From positions 809,529 through 871,189 of the forward strand of contig NZ_LFBV01000010.1 in the NCBI RefSeq assembly GCF_001905345.1: a stretch of 61,661 bases of DNA. The letters are read 5' to 3'. Shown here piece by piece: positions 54,116-61,661 of this stretch; within the stretch, counting starts at the first letter, position 1; each line of letters begins with the position of its first letter. This stretch comes from Streptomyces uncialis. Its GTDB lineage: Bacteria; Actinomycetota; Actinomycetes; Streptomycetales; Streptomycetaceae. Under the pieces are notes generated by a model. That model had not been told where the DNA came from and did no database searches. It saw only the letters and a program-made list of their open reading frames with translations. The translations under genes and the position numbers were made by a program.

Positions 54116-55315
54116 TTAGCTAATCGTTACCTGGCGTGACCTGGCACACAGCCCGGCGATCGCCGGGGCTGTCACGGGCGAAACGGCGCCCATTTCGGTG
54201 ACGACGGCGGTCACCAGTTCCGGTGGCGTCACGTCGAACGCGGGGTTGTACGCCTGGGTTCCCAGGGGTGCCACCGGAACCCCGCCTCCCGCTCCCGCCG
54301 CGGTGTGCGGCATCCGGACCTCCGTCACCTCGTGTCCGGACCGCTGCTCCACCTCGATGGACGCCCCGCTGGGCGTGTCGAGGTCGATGGTGGTCACCGG
54401 GGCGACCACGACGAACGGCACATGGTGGTACCGCGCGAGCACGGCGAGCGGATAGCTCCCCACCTTGTTGGCCACCGAACCGTCGGCGGCGATCCGGTCG
54501 GCCCCTATCAGTACCGCGTCCACCTCTCCCGCCGCGAACAGGGATCCCGCGGCGCTGTCCGTGAGCAGTGTGTACGGCATGCCGTGCCGGGCCGCCTCGT
54601 AGGCCGTGAGCCGCGCACCCTGCCACAGGGGACGGGTCTCGTCCACCCACAGCCGCCGCAGCCGTCCTTCCCGGTGGGCGGCGAGCGCCACCGCGAAGGC
54701 GGTGCCCTCCCCGCCGGACACGAGCGCCCCGGTGTTGCAGTGGGTGAGGACCCGGTGCCGGCCGCCGGGCAGCAGCTCGTCGAGGAGGGCGAGGCCGTGC
54801 CGGGCCATCGCCGCGCTGGCGTCGGCGTCCCGCGCGTGCAGGGCACGCGCCGCCGCCAGCGCGGCCCGCGCGGCCCCTGCGCGGTCCCCTGCGCCCACGG
54901 GGGAGCCGCCGGGTGCACCTGGGCCACCGGTACCGCCGGTGGCCGTCGTGCCGCCGCTGAGCGCCGCGCGGTAGGCCGCCTGGGCCAGCCGGACCCCGCG
55001 CGCGAGGTTGACGGCGGTGGGGCGGGCCGCGGCGAGCGCGTCGGCCGCCTCGTCCACGTCGGCGCCACGGGCCGCGGCCAGCGCCACCCCGTACGCGCCC
55101 GCCAGGCCGAGCAGCGGCGCTCCCCGGACGGCGAGCGTCAAGATCGCCTCCACCAGCGACGCGGCGTCCGCGCACACCAGCTCCGCCTCCTCCGCCGGGA
55201 GCCGCGTCTGGTCGAGAAGCACCAGTACAGGGCCTTCGGGAGGTTCGTCCCAACGGATCGCGGGAGTCCGCCCGCGCCGCGCTCCGTCACCTGGACGCCC
55301 GTACTGATCAGCCAT
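54116..55315 (-). CDS. mtnA: S-methyl-5-thioribose-1-phosphate isomerase
   Basis: A 399-residue enzyme of the methionine salvage pathway that converts methylthioribose-1-phosphate to methylthioribulose-1-phosphate. ATG 55315 begins MADQYGRPGDGARRGRTPAIRW. Family marks are LLDQTRLPAEE, VRGAPLLGLAGAYGVALAA, the catalytic Cys in VLTHCNTGAL, and the Asp in LIGADRIAADGSVANKVGSYPLA. The insert GGTTATGGTGGPGAPGGSPVGAGD (in two Gly/Thr-rich blocks, about 120-143) is low-complexity. It ends TAA 54116-54118, 4 bases before mtrA. eIF2B-like regulatory proteins share this fold, but the Cys/Asp pair supports the isomerase. Confidence 0.93.
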   Translation of the reverse strand: MADQYGRPGDGARRGRTPAIRWDEPPEGPVLVLLDQTRLPAEEAELVCADAASLVEAILTLAVRGAPLLGLAGAYGVALAAARGADVDEAADALAAARPTAVNLARGVRLAQAAYRAALSGGTTATGGTGGPGAPGGSPVGAGDRAGAARAALAAARALHARDADASAAMARHGLALLDELLPGGRHRVLTHCNTGALVSGGEGTAFAVALAAHREGRLRRLWVDETRPLWQGARLTAYEAARHGMPYTLLTDSAAGSLFAAGEVDAVLIGADRIAADGSVANKVGSYPLAVLARYHHVPFVVVAPVTTIDLDTPSGASIEVEQRSGHEVTEVRMPHTAAGAGGGVPVAPLGTQAYNPAFDVTPPELVTAVVTEMGAVSPVTAPAIAGLCARSRQVTIS

Positions 55316-55464
55316 TCGTCCAGTCTGCCCCGGACCGGTGCGACAAATGAAGGCCCGCCGGTGACGGAGCGTCCGGTCCACCCGGTCCGTCCGGCGACCC
55401 GTCGTGGCACGATGGCTGCCGTAGCGCCGCCGCGACCGCGGACCGGCACCGAGAAGGAGCCACG

Positions 55465-56766
55465 ATGAACGACACTCCGGGCTGGGCCTCGCCCGGACGG
55501 TCCGCCCCCTCCGACGGCGACGGTCAGGGCGTACCCCGCCCCGCCGAGCCCGCGGACGGCCCGACGGACGCCCCCGGCCCCACCTCGAAGTGGTCGAAGG
55601 AGCAGCCCCCCGCCGACGACTGGTCCGCCCCCGCGGGCCCGCCACCGGCCCGTACCCCGCAGACCCCGCCCCCCGGCTGGGGCGGTCAGGCCCCGGGCCC
55701 CGGCTGGGGTCAGGCGCCGGGCGGTCCGGGCTGGGGTCCCCAGGGGCCCGGCGGACCGGGCTGGGGTGCCTGGCAGGGCAGGCCGCAGGCCGCCAAGCCC
55801 GGGGTGATCCCGCTGCGCCCGCTCGGCGTCGGCGAGATCCTCGACGGCGCGGTGTCCACGATGCGCGCCCACTGGCGCACGGTCCTCGGGATCTCCCTGG
55901 CCGTCGCCGTCGTCACCCAGATCATGACCGTGCTGCTCCAGGGCCTCGTCCTCACCGACATCGACACCACCGCCCTGAACGACCCGGGCGCCTCGCTCGA
56001 CGAACTCGGTGACGCCCTCGGCAACTCCCTGCTCGTCACGGGCGTGATCCTCGCGATCACCCTGCTCGGCACGATCGTCGCGACAGCCCTGCTGACGACG
56101 GTCACCAGCCGCGCGGTCCTCGGCAAGCCCGTGTCGACCGCCCAGGCATGGGCCGACGCCCGCGCCCAGCTCCCGAAGCTGTTCGGTCTGACGGCGCTGA
56201 TCGCGCTGATCTCCGGCGGGATCGTCGGCATCGGCCTCGTCCCCGGCCTGCTGGCCGGGGACAGCGACGGCGCCCCCGGACTGCTCGCGCTCGGCGCGAT
56301 CGCGGGACTCTGCGTCGCGGTGTGGCTCGTCGTCCGGCTGTCGCTGGCCTCGCCCGCGCTGATGCTGGAGAAGCAGGGCATAGGCAAGGCCATGAGCCGG
56401 TCCCTGAAGCTGGTCCGGGGCGCCTGGTGGCGGATCTTCGGCATCGGCCTGCTCGCCGCGGTGATCGCCAACATCCTCGCGTCGATCATCGTGATCCCCT
56501 TCAGCATGATCGCGAGCGTCGCCGCCGGGGACGGCCCGTCCGGCTTCCTCACCGGCACGAGCGGCGTCGGCTGGACGTTCCTCGTCATCAGCGGTGTCGG
56601 CTCGGTCATCGCGTCGATGCTGACGCTCCCGGTCACCGCGGGCGTCACCGTGCTCCTGTACATCGACCAGCGCATCCGCCGCGAGGCCCTCGACCTCGAC
56701 CTGGCACGCGCCGCCGGGGTCCCCGGCCAGGGCACCGGCACCCCCGGTCCCGTACCGGGGAGCTGA
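55465..56766 (+). CDS. Integral membrane protein, first gene of the MoxR/DUF58 operon
   Basis: A 433-residue protein from ATG 55465, with AAGGAG 6 bases upstream. The first 110 residues are Pro/Gly/Trp-rich (repeats of PGWG and GPGWG) and cytoplasmic. Then come six hydrophobic segments (about 138-395), beginning with the VIPLRPLGVGEILDGAVSTMRAHWRTVLGIS segment, which is typical of the membrane proteins that precede DUF4129 genes in Streptomyces; some databases label it glycerophosphodiesterase membrane domain. It has no catalytic motif I recognise. It may hold the MoxR complex to the membrane. The next gene begins 4 bases after its stop, so cotranscription is certain. Confidence 0.82.
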   Translation: MNDTPGWASPGRSAPSDGDGQGVPRPAEPADGPTDAPGPTSKWSKEQPPADDWSAPAGPPPARTPQTPPPGWGGQAPGPGWGQAPGGPGWGPQGPGGPGWGAWQGRPQAAKPGVIPLRPLGVGEILDGAVSTMRAHWRTVLGISLAVAVVTQIMTVLLQGLVLTDIDTTALNDPGASLDELGDALGNSLLVTGVILAITLLGTIVATALLTTVTSRAVLGKPVSTAQAWADARAQLPKLFGLTALIALISGGIVGIGLVPGLLAGDSDGAPGLLALGAIAGLCVAVWLVVRLSLASPALMLEKQGIGKAMSRSLKLVRGAWWRIFGIGLLAAVIANILASIIVIPFSMIASVAAGDGPSGFLTGTSGVGWTFLVISGVGSVIASMLTLPVTAGVTVLLYIDQRIRREALDLDLARAAGVPGQGTGTPGPVPGS

Positions 56767-56770
56767 CCGG

Positions 56771-57655
56771 GTGGGTGCCGCGGGGGGCGCGCCCGCCACG
56801 GCGGCGGGCGCGATCGCGGGTGCGCCGGCCGGCGTACCCGCCGGTGACGACGCGCCACCGCTCACGATCCCCCGTGACCCCGCGCGGGAGGCCGCCGAAC
56901 GCGAGCTGTCCCGGCCGATGTACCACGAGAACGACCCGGGCCTGTTCCAGCGCGCGCTGGACGCGTTCCTGGGATGGGTGGACGACGTCTTCTCCGCCGC
57001 CTCCGGCGCGTCACCCGGCGGCGTCGTCGGACTGACGGTGATCGTCCTCGCGGCGGCCGCCCTGATCGGCGCGCTGTGGTGGCGCCTGGGCAGCCCGACC
57101 CGTACACCGCGCGGCTCCGCGCCCCTCTTCGGCGACCTGCCGCGCAGCGCCGCCGAACACCGGGCCACCGCCGACACCCACGCCGCCCAGGGCCACTGGA
57201 CCCCGGCCCTCCAGGAACGCGTACGGGCCCTCGTCCGCGCCCTGGAGGAACGCGCCCTGCTCGACGCCCGCCCCGGCCGCACCGCCGACGAGGCCGCCGC
57301 CGAGGCGGGCCGCCCCCTGCCCGGCCACGCCGACCGGCTGCGGGCCGCCGCGCACGCCTTCGACGACGTCACATACGGCGGACGCACCGCCGACCGCGAC
57401 ACATACCAGCGGGTCACCGCCCTCGACCACGACCTCCAGCGCGCCAAACCGGTCCTCACCCCACCCGCCCCCCACAGCGACCCCCACCCGACCGGCCACG
57501 CGACCACCCGCGCCACGACCGCGACGAGCACCAGCACCAGCACCAGCACAGGCACAGGCACAGGCACCAGCCAGCGCACCGGCACCGGCACGGGCACCGC
57601 CGACACCCCCGGTCCCCCACAGGCACCCGACCGCACCCGAGGGGACGCCGAATGA
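56771..57655 (+). CDS. DUF4129-domain membrane protein
   Basis: A 294-residue protein from GTG 56771. One clear transmembrane helix (about 78-97, GVVGLTVIVLAAAALIGALW) separates an outer or N-terminal region with the marker LTIPRDPAREAAERELSRPMYHEND from a cytoplasmic DUF4129 domain (about 105-220, with ALQERVRALVRALEERALLDARPGRTADEAA). The C-terminal 75 residues are Thr/Ser/Gly repeats encoded by tandem AGCACC and ACAGGC units (about 57515-57600). Position in the operon suggests a peripheral subunit of a MoxR-linked envelope complex; the biochemical role is unknown. ATGA overlap with the next gene. Confidence 0.82.
   Translation: MGAAGGAPATAAGAIAGAPAGVPAGDDAPPLTIPRDPAREAAERELSRPMYHENDPGLFQRALDAFLGWVDDVFSAASGASPGGVVGLTVIVLAAAALIGALWWRLGSPTRTPRGSAPLFGDLPRSAAEHRATADTHAAQGHWTPALQERVRALVRALEERALLDARPGRTADEAAAEAGRPLPGHADRLRAAAHAFDDVTYGGRTADRDTYQRVTALDHDLQRAKPVLTPPAPHSDPHPTGHATTRATTATSTSTSTSTGTGTGTSQRTGTGTGTADTPGPPQAPDRTRGDAE
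57515..57600. repeat. In-frame minisatellite in the DUF4129 gene
   Basis: Tandem 6-base units (AGCACC variants then ACAGGC variants) keep frame and encode TSTSTSTGTGTGT. Copy number could vary between strains without breaking the protein. Confidence 0.8.
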
Positions 57656-58859
57656 CCCACGCGCCCCTCCTCCCGTCCACCTCGGCCTCGCCGACCGCCC
57701 GCCAGGTGTGGACCCGCGCGCGCGGACCGCTGATCGCCCTGGTGATCGTCCTCGTCGGCGCCGTCGCCATCGCCGCCGTACGCTCCGGCGCCGAGCGCGG
57801 CCGTCTCGACCCGCGCTCCGCCGAACCCCTCGGCAGCCGCGCCGTCAGCGAACTCCTCGCCGACCGCGGCGTCGACACCCGCGTCGTCACCACCACCGAG
57901 GAGGCGGCGGCCGCGGCCGGCCCCGGCACCACCCTCCTCGTCGCCGCCCCCGACCTGCTCACCGACGGCCAGTGGACACGGCTGCGCACGGCCACCGCCG
58001 AGTCCGGCGGCCGGACCGTCCTCGTCGCCCCCGGGCCCGCGTCCGACCGGCTCGTCCCCGGAGTCACCGCCGACCAGGCACCCAGCGCGGAACGCACCCT
58101 CGGCCCCGACTGCGCCCTGCCCGCCGCGAACCGCGCGGGCGACGCCGACACCGGCGGCTACCGCTACCACGTGAACGAGCCGCGCGCGGAGAGCTGCTAC
58201 CCGAGCGGCGGACTGCCCACCCTCGTCCGCGTCCCGGCCGGCCCCGACGCGACAGCGACCGCCGCGAACGGCGACACCGTCGTGATCGGCTCCCCCGGCC
58301 CCCTGTACAACGACCGCCTCGACGAGCACGGCAACGCCTCCCTCGCCCTGCAACTCCTCGGCTCCCGGCCGCAGCTGGTCTGGTACCTCCCCTCGCTGTC
58401 CGACGACGCCCTCGACGGCGCCGACCGCGAGTTCACCGACCTGATCCCCTCCGGCTGGCTCTGGGCCACCCTGCAACTCGGCATCGCCTTCGTCCTCGCC
58501 GCCCTGTGGCGGGCACGCCGACTGGGCCCCCTGGTCCCCGAACGTCTCCCCGTCGCCATCCGCGCCTCCGAGACCGCCGAAGGCCGCGCCCGCCTCTACC
58601 GCAAGGCGAACGCGCGCGACCGCGCCGCCGACGCTCTCCGCACCGCCACCCGCACCCGGCTCGCCCCCCTCGTCGGTGTCTCCCCCACGCAAGCGCACGC
58701 ACCCGAGGCGCTGCTGCCCGCGCTCGCCGCCCGGCTCCGTACCCCGGAGCACGGCGGCGATCTGCCGACCCTCCTCTTCGGACCGCCACCGGGCGACGAC
58801 GCGGCCCTGACCGCCCTCGCCGACCAACTCGACACCCTCGAAAGAGAGGTACGCACTTC

Positions 58860-58863
<4 letters not shown>
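57652..58863 (+). CDS. DUF4350-domain membrane protein
   Basis: A 403-residue protein from ATG 57652, overlapping the DUF4129 stop (ATGA). TM1 is about 28-46 (LIALVIVLVGAVAIAAV). An outer alpha/beta domain follows (SRAVSELLADRGVDTRVVTT, then LLVAAPDLLTDGQW and RTVLVAPGPASDRLVPG) in the pattern of the DUF4350 family, a GATase-like fold without catalytic Cys visible at the elbow. TM2 is about 262-282 (GWLWATLQLGIAFVLAALW), and a helical cytoplasmic C-terminus ends LEREVRTS. Such genes always accompany MoxR and DUF58 in Streptomyces. It may be the membrane effector that the ATPase remodels. Inference from context only. Confidence 0.82.
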
Positions 58864-59852
<989 letters not shown>

Positions 59853-59863
59853 GCCGAGGACCC

Positions 59864-61174
59864 ATGGCACTCACCGGACGCGCCGCGCTCCTCGCGGCCC
59901 TCGGCACCCTGCCCGTCGGCCTGTGGGAACCCGGGCTGACGGGCATCCTCGCCGTCAACGCCCCGCTGGCCCTGGCCTGCGCCTGCGACTTCGCCCTCGC
60001 CGCCCCCGTACGCCGACTGCGTCTGACGCGCTCCGGAGACACCTCGGTCCGCCTCGGCGACCCCGCGGACGTCACCCTCACCGTCACCAACCCCACGGGC
60101 CGCCCGCTGCGCGCCCGGCTGCGCGACGCCTGGCCGCCCAGCGCGTGGACACCCGGCACCGAGATCGAGGCGTCCCGCCACCGGCTCACGATCCCGCCCG
60201 GCGAACGCCGCCGCGTCACCACCCGGCTGCGCCCCACCCGCCGCGGCGACCGGCAGGCCGACCGCGTCACCATCCGCTCCTACGGCCCCCTCGGTCTGTT
60301 CGCCCGCCAGGGCACCCACCAGGTGCCGTGGACGGTACGCGTCCTGCCCCCGTTCCACAGCCGCAAGCACCTGCCGTCGAAACTGGCCCGGCTGCGTGAA
60401 CTCGACGGCCGCACCAGTGTCCTGACCCGCGGTGAGGGCACCGAGTTCGACAGCCTCCGCGAGTACGTCCCCGGCGACGACACCCGTTCCATCGACTGGC
60501 GCGCCACCGCCCGCCGGTCCGCCGTCGCCGTCCGCACCTGGCGCCCGGAACGCGACCGCCACATCCTGCTCGTCCTCGACACCGGACGGACCTCCGCCGG
60601 CCGGGTCGGTGACGCCCCCCGGCTGGACGCCGCGATGGACGCGGCCCTGCTCCTGGCCGCCCTCGCGTCCCGCGCCGGGGACCGCGTCGACCTGCTCGCC
60701 TACGACCGCCGGGTACGCGCCCTGGTCCAGGGCCGCACCGCCGGCCAGCTGCTGCCCGCCTTCGTCAACGCGATGGCCCCCCTGGAACCGGAACTCCTCG
60801 AAACGGACGCCCGGGGACTGACGGCGACAGCGCTCCGGTCAGCGCCCCGCCGTTCCCTGATCGTGCTGCTGACCGGCCTGGACGCGGCCCCCGTCGAAGA
60901 AGGCCTGCTCCCGCTCCTCCCCCAGCTCACCCGGCGCCACACGGTCCTCGTCGCCGCGGTGGCGGACCCTCATATCGAGACCATGTCGAAGTCCCGTGGC
61001 ACCCCGGACGCGGTCTACGAAGCCGCCGCGGCGGCCCGGGCCCAGGCCGAACGCCACCGCACGGCGGAACAACTCCGCCGCCACGGAGTCACCGTCGTGG
61101 ACGCGACCCCGGCAGCCCTTCCCCCGGCCCTGGCGGACGCCTACCTCGCCCTCAAAGCAGCAGGACGCCTCTGA
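59864..61174 (+). CDS. DUF58-domain protein, MoxR partner
   Basis: A 436-residue protein from ATG 59864 with GAGGA 4 bases upstream. Two N-terminal hydrophobic segments (about 5-20 and 25-45) anchor it. A beta-rich region (about 55-170) follows. The DUF58 signature TEFDSLREYVPGDDTRSIDW lies near 200-220, and the vWA-like domain begins LLVLDTGRTS, where a MIDAS-type DxGxS motif is partly conserved. It is last in the five-gene operon and ends 6 bases before a strong hairpin. Likely works with the MoxR ATPase in envelope maintenance. Substrate unknown. Confidence 0.9.
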   Translation: MALTGRAALLAALGTLPVGLWEPGLTGILAVNAPLALACACDFALAAPVRRLRLTRSGDTSVRLGDPADVTLTVTNPTGRPLRARLRDAWPPSAWTPGTEIEASRHRLTIPPGERRRVTTRLRPTRRGDRQADRVTIRSYGPLGLFARQGTHQVPWTVRVLPPFHSRKHLPSKLARLRELDGRTSVLTRGEGTEFDSLREYVPGDDTRSIDWRATARRSAVAVRTWRPERDRHILLVLDTGRTSAGRVGDAPRLDAAMDAALLLAALASRAGDRVDLLAYDRRVRALVQGRTAGQLLPAFVNAMAPLEPELLETDARGLTATALRSAPRRSLIVLLTGLDAAPVEEGLLPLLPQLTRRHTVLVAAVADPHIETMSKSRGTPDAVYEAAAAARAQAERHRTAEQLRRHGVTVVDATPAALPPALADAYLALKAAGRL

Positions 61175-61179
61175 CACGT

Positions 61180-61210
61180 CTTGTCGGCCCGGTAGCACCG
61201 GGCCGACAAG
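61180..61210 (+). terminator. Terminator of the MoxR/DUF58 operon
   Basis: Perfect 13-base arms CTTGTCGGCCCGG (61180-61192) and its complement (61198-61210) with loop TAGCA, starting 6 bases after the DUF58 stop. No T run follows. Confidence 0.8.
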
Positions 61211-61278
61211 AGAAGACCAGAACATCGGAAAGCAGAACGCAACGGGTCCGAAAGCGAAGAATTACCCGGGAACGCAAA

Positions 61279-61329
61279 GAAGGCCGTGGTCTTCAAGAGA
61301 AACAAGTTCTCTTGAAGACCACGGCCTTC
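61279..61329 (-). terminator. rRNA operon terminator hairpin
   Basis: Two perfect 23-base arms (61279-61301 and 61307-61329) with the 5-base loop ACAAG. It lies 11 bases beyond the 5S 3' end on the minus strand and is followed there by TTTGCG. It can also block plus-strand read-through into the rrn operon. Confidence 0.9.
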
Positions 61330-61340
61330 ATATAAAGTTA

Positions 61341-61459
61341 GTTCGGCGGTGTCCTACTCTCCCACAGGGTCCCCCCTGCAGTACCATCGGCGCTGTAAGG
61401 CTTAGCTTCCGGGTTCGGAATGTAACCGGGCGTTTCCCTCACGCTATGACCACCGAAAC
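61341..61459 (-). rRNA. 5S ribosomal RNA
   Basis: Read on the minus strand it begins GTTTCGGTGGTCATAGCGTG, contains CGCCCGGTTACATTCCGAAC and GATGGTACTG, and ends GAGAGTAGGACACCGCCGAA plus C. The ends pair as in all 5S RNAs (helix I), and the length is about 119 bases. It is followed by the long terminator hairpin. Confidence 0.95.
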
Positions 61460-61575
61460 ACTACGAAACACACCCCGCACACCCCCACCGGCCCACACAA
61501 CCCAAGAATTGGGTCGGGGCAGGGGGGTGTTGGTTGTTCGTGGTTTCAGAACCAACACAGTGGACGCGAGCAACT
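61460..61575 (-). other. 23S-5S intergenic spacer of the rrn operon
   Basis: No tRNA is seen. The spacer contains the inverted repeat ACCCAA-GAA-TTGGGT inside longer complementary C-rich and G-rich runs, probably the RNA processing stem that separates 23S from 5S. Confidence 0.7.
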
Positions 61576-61661
61576 GAGGACAAGCCCTCGGCCTATTAGT
61601 ACCAGTCAACTCCACCGGTCACCCGGCTTCCATATCTGGCCTATCAACCCAGTCGTCTACT
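61576..61661 (-). rRNA. 23S ribosomal RNA, 3' end only
   Basis: The minus strand contains GGTTGATAGGCC, then GGTACTAATAGGCCGAGGGC and TTGTCCTCA, the canonical 3' end of 23S rRNA. The 5' part is outside the window, and the exact 3' terminus may differ by a few bases. Confidence 0.92.

Noticed and set aside
55138..58827. 1229-codon minus-strand frame opposite the MoxR operon
   Set aside because: Same shadow effect; the plus-strand genes have clear domains and coupled starts.
61460..61575. tRNA gene in the rRNA spacer
   Set aside because: No cloverleaf or T-loop sequence (GGTTCRANNC) with a matching acceptor stem.

Overview
The window is chromosomal DNA from a Streptomyces, or a very close relative. 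The GC content is very high, many starts are GTG or TTG, and neighbouring genes often couple through ATGA overlaps. The gene content also fits: mtrA-mtrB-lpqB-comF-hpf-secA, a 180-kDa-class NAD-glutamate dehydrogenase, PkaA/PkaB-type kinases and an rrn operon end. From memory the order resembles the S. coelicolor SCO2973-SCO3014 interval, followed by an rrn operon. I could not run an alignment.

Left part (1-7312): two membrane-anchored Ser/Thr kinases on the minus strand (the first cut by the window edge), divergent from a 1162-residue FHA plus FtsK/SpoIIIE-like protein. Next (8296-11991) comes a three-gene carbohydrate ABC importer (lipoprotein and two permeases) with no ATPase. From 12136 to 31093 lies a patchy cell-envelope glycopolymer locus: two GT2/TagF-type fusion transferases, two further GT2 enzymes, two paralogous multi-TM proteins that look like GT-C enzymes, a GT87/DUF2029-like membrane protein, GalE and a GtrA-like protein. 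It is interrupted by a GNAT acetyltransferase, a DHA2 drug exporter and a divergent ArsR-like repressor with a clear operator. These genes probably supply and polymerise sugars for a secreted or wall-linked polymer.

Right part: gdh (31630-36579), a DJ-1/PfpI protein, a HAD hydrolase, a small conserved actinobacterial protein and an Rv3235-like protein. Then comes the conserved actinobacterial block read leftward from mtnA: mtnA, mtrA, mtrB, lpqB, comF, hpf, an orphan LuxR-type response regulator, a YcaQ-like DNA glycosylase and a GNAT (these two on the plus strand), and secA. From 55465 to 61174 there is a tightly coupled plus-strand operon: a membrane protein, DUF4129, DUF4350, MoxR ATPase and DUF58. 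It faces the 3' end of an rRNA operon (5S and the last part of 23S, minus strand) across two back-to-back long hairpins.

The most unusual structure is not a gene. Seven intergenic stretches carry a polar, modular repeat array. A core (GCGCAGTTCCCCGCG or its complement) recurs at two preferred spacings, about 69-73 and about 86-90 bases, and each array ends in a GCGCCCC-AAA-GGGGCGC type hairpin. In six of seven arrays the polarity follows the adjacent gene and the array lies just beyond its stop codon. Two arrays pairs flank a shared core of roughly 190 bp (about 94% identical by eye), present in inverted orientation at about 7.5-7.8 kb and about 24.2-24.4 kb.
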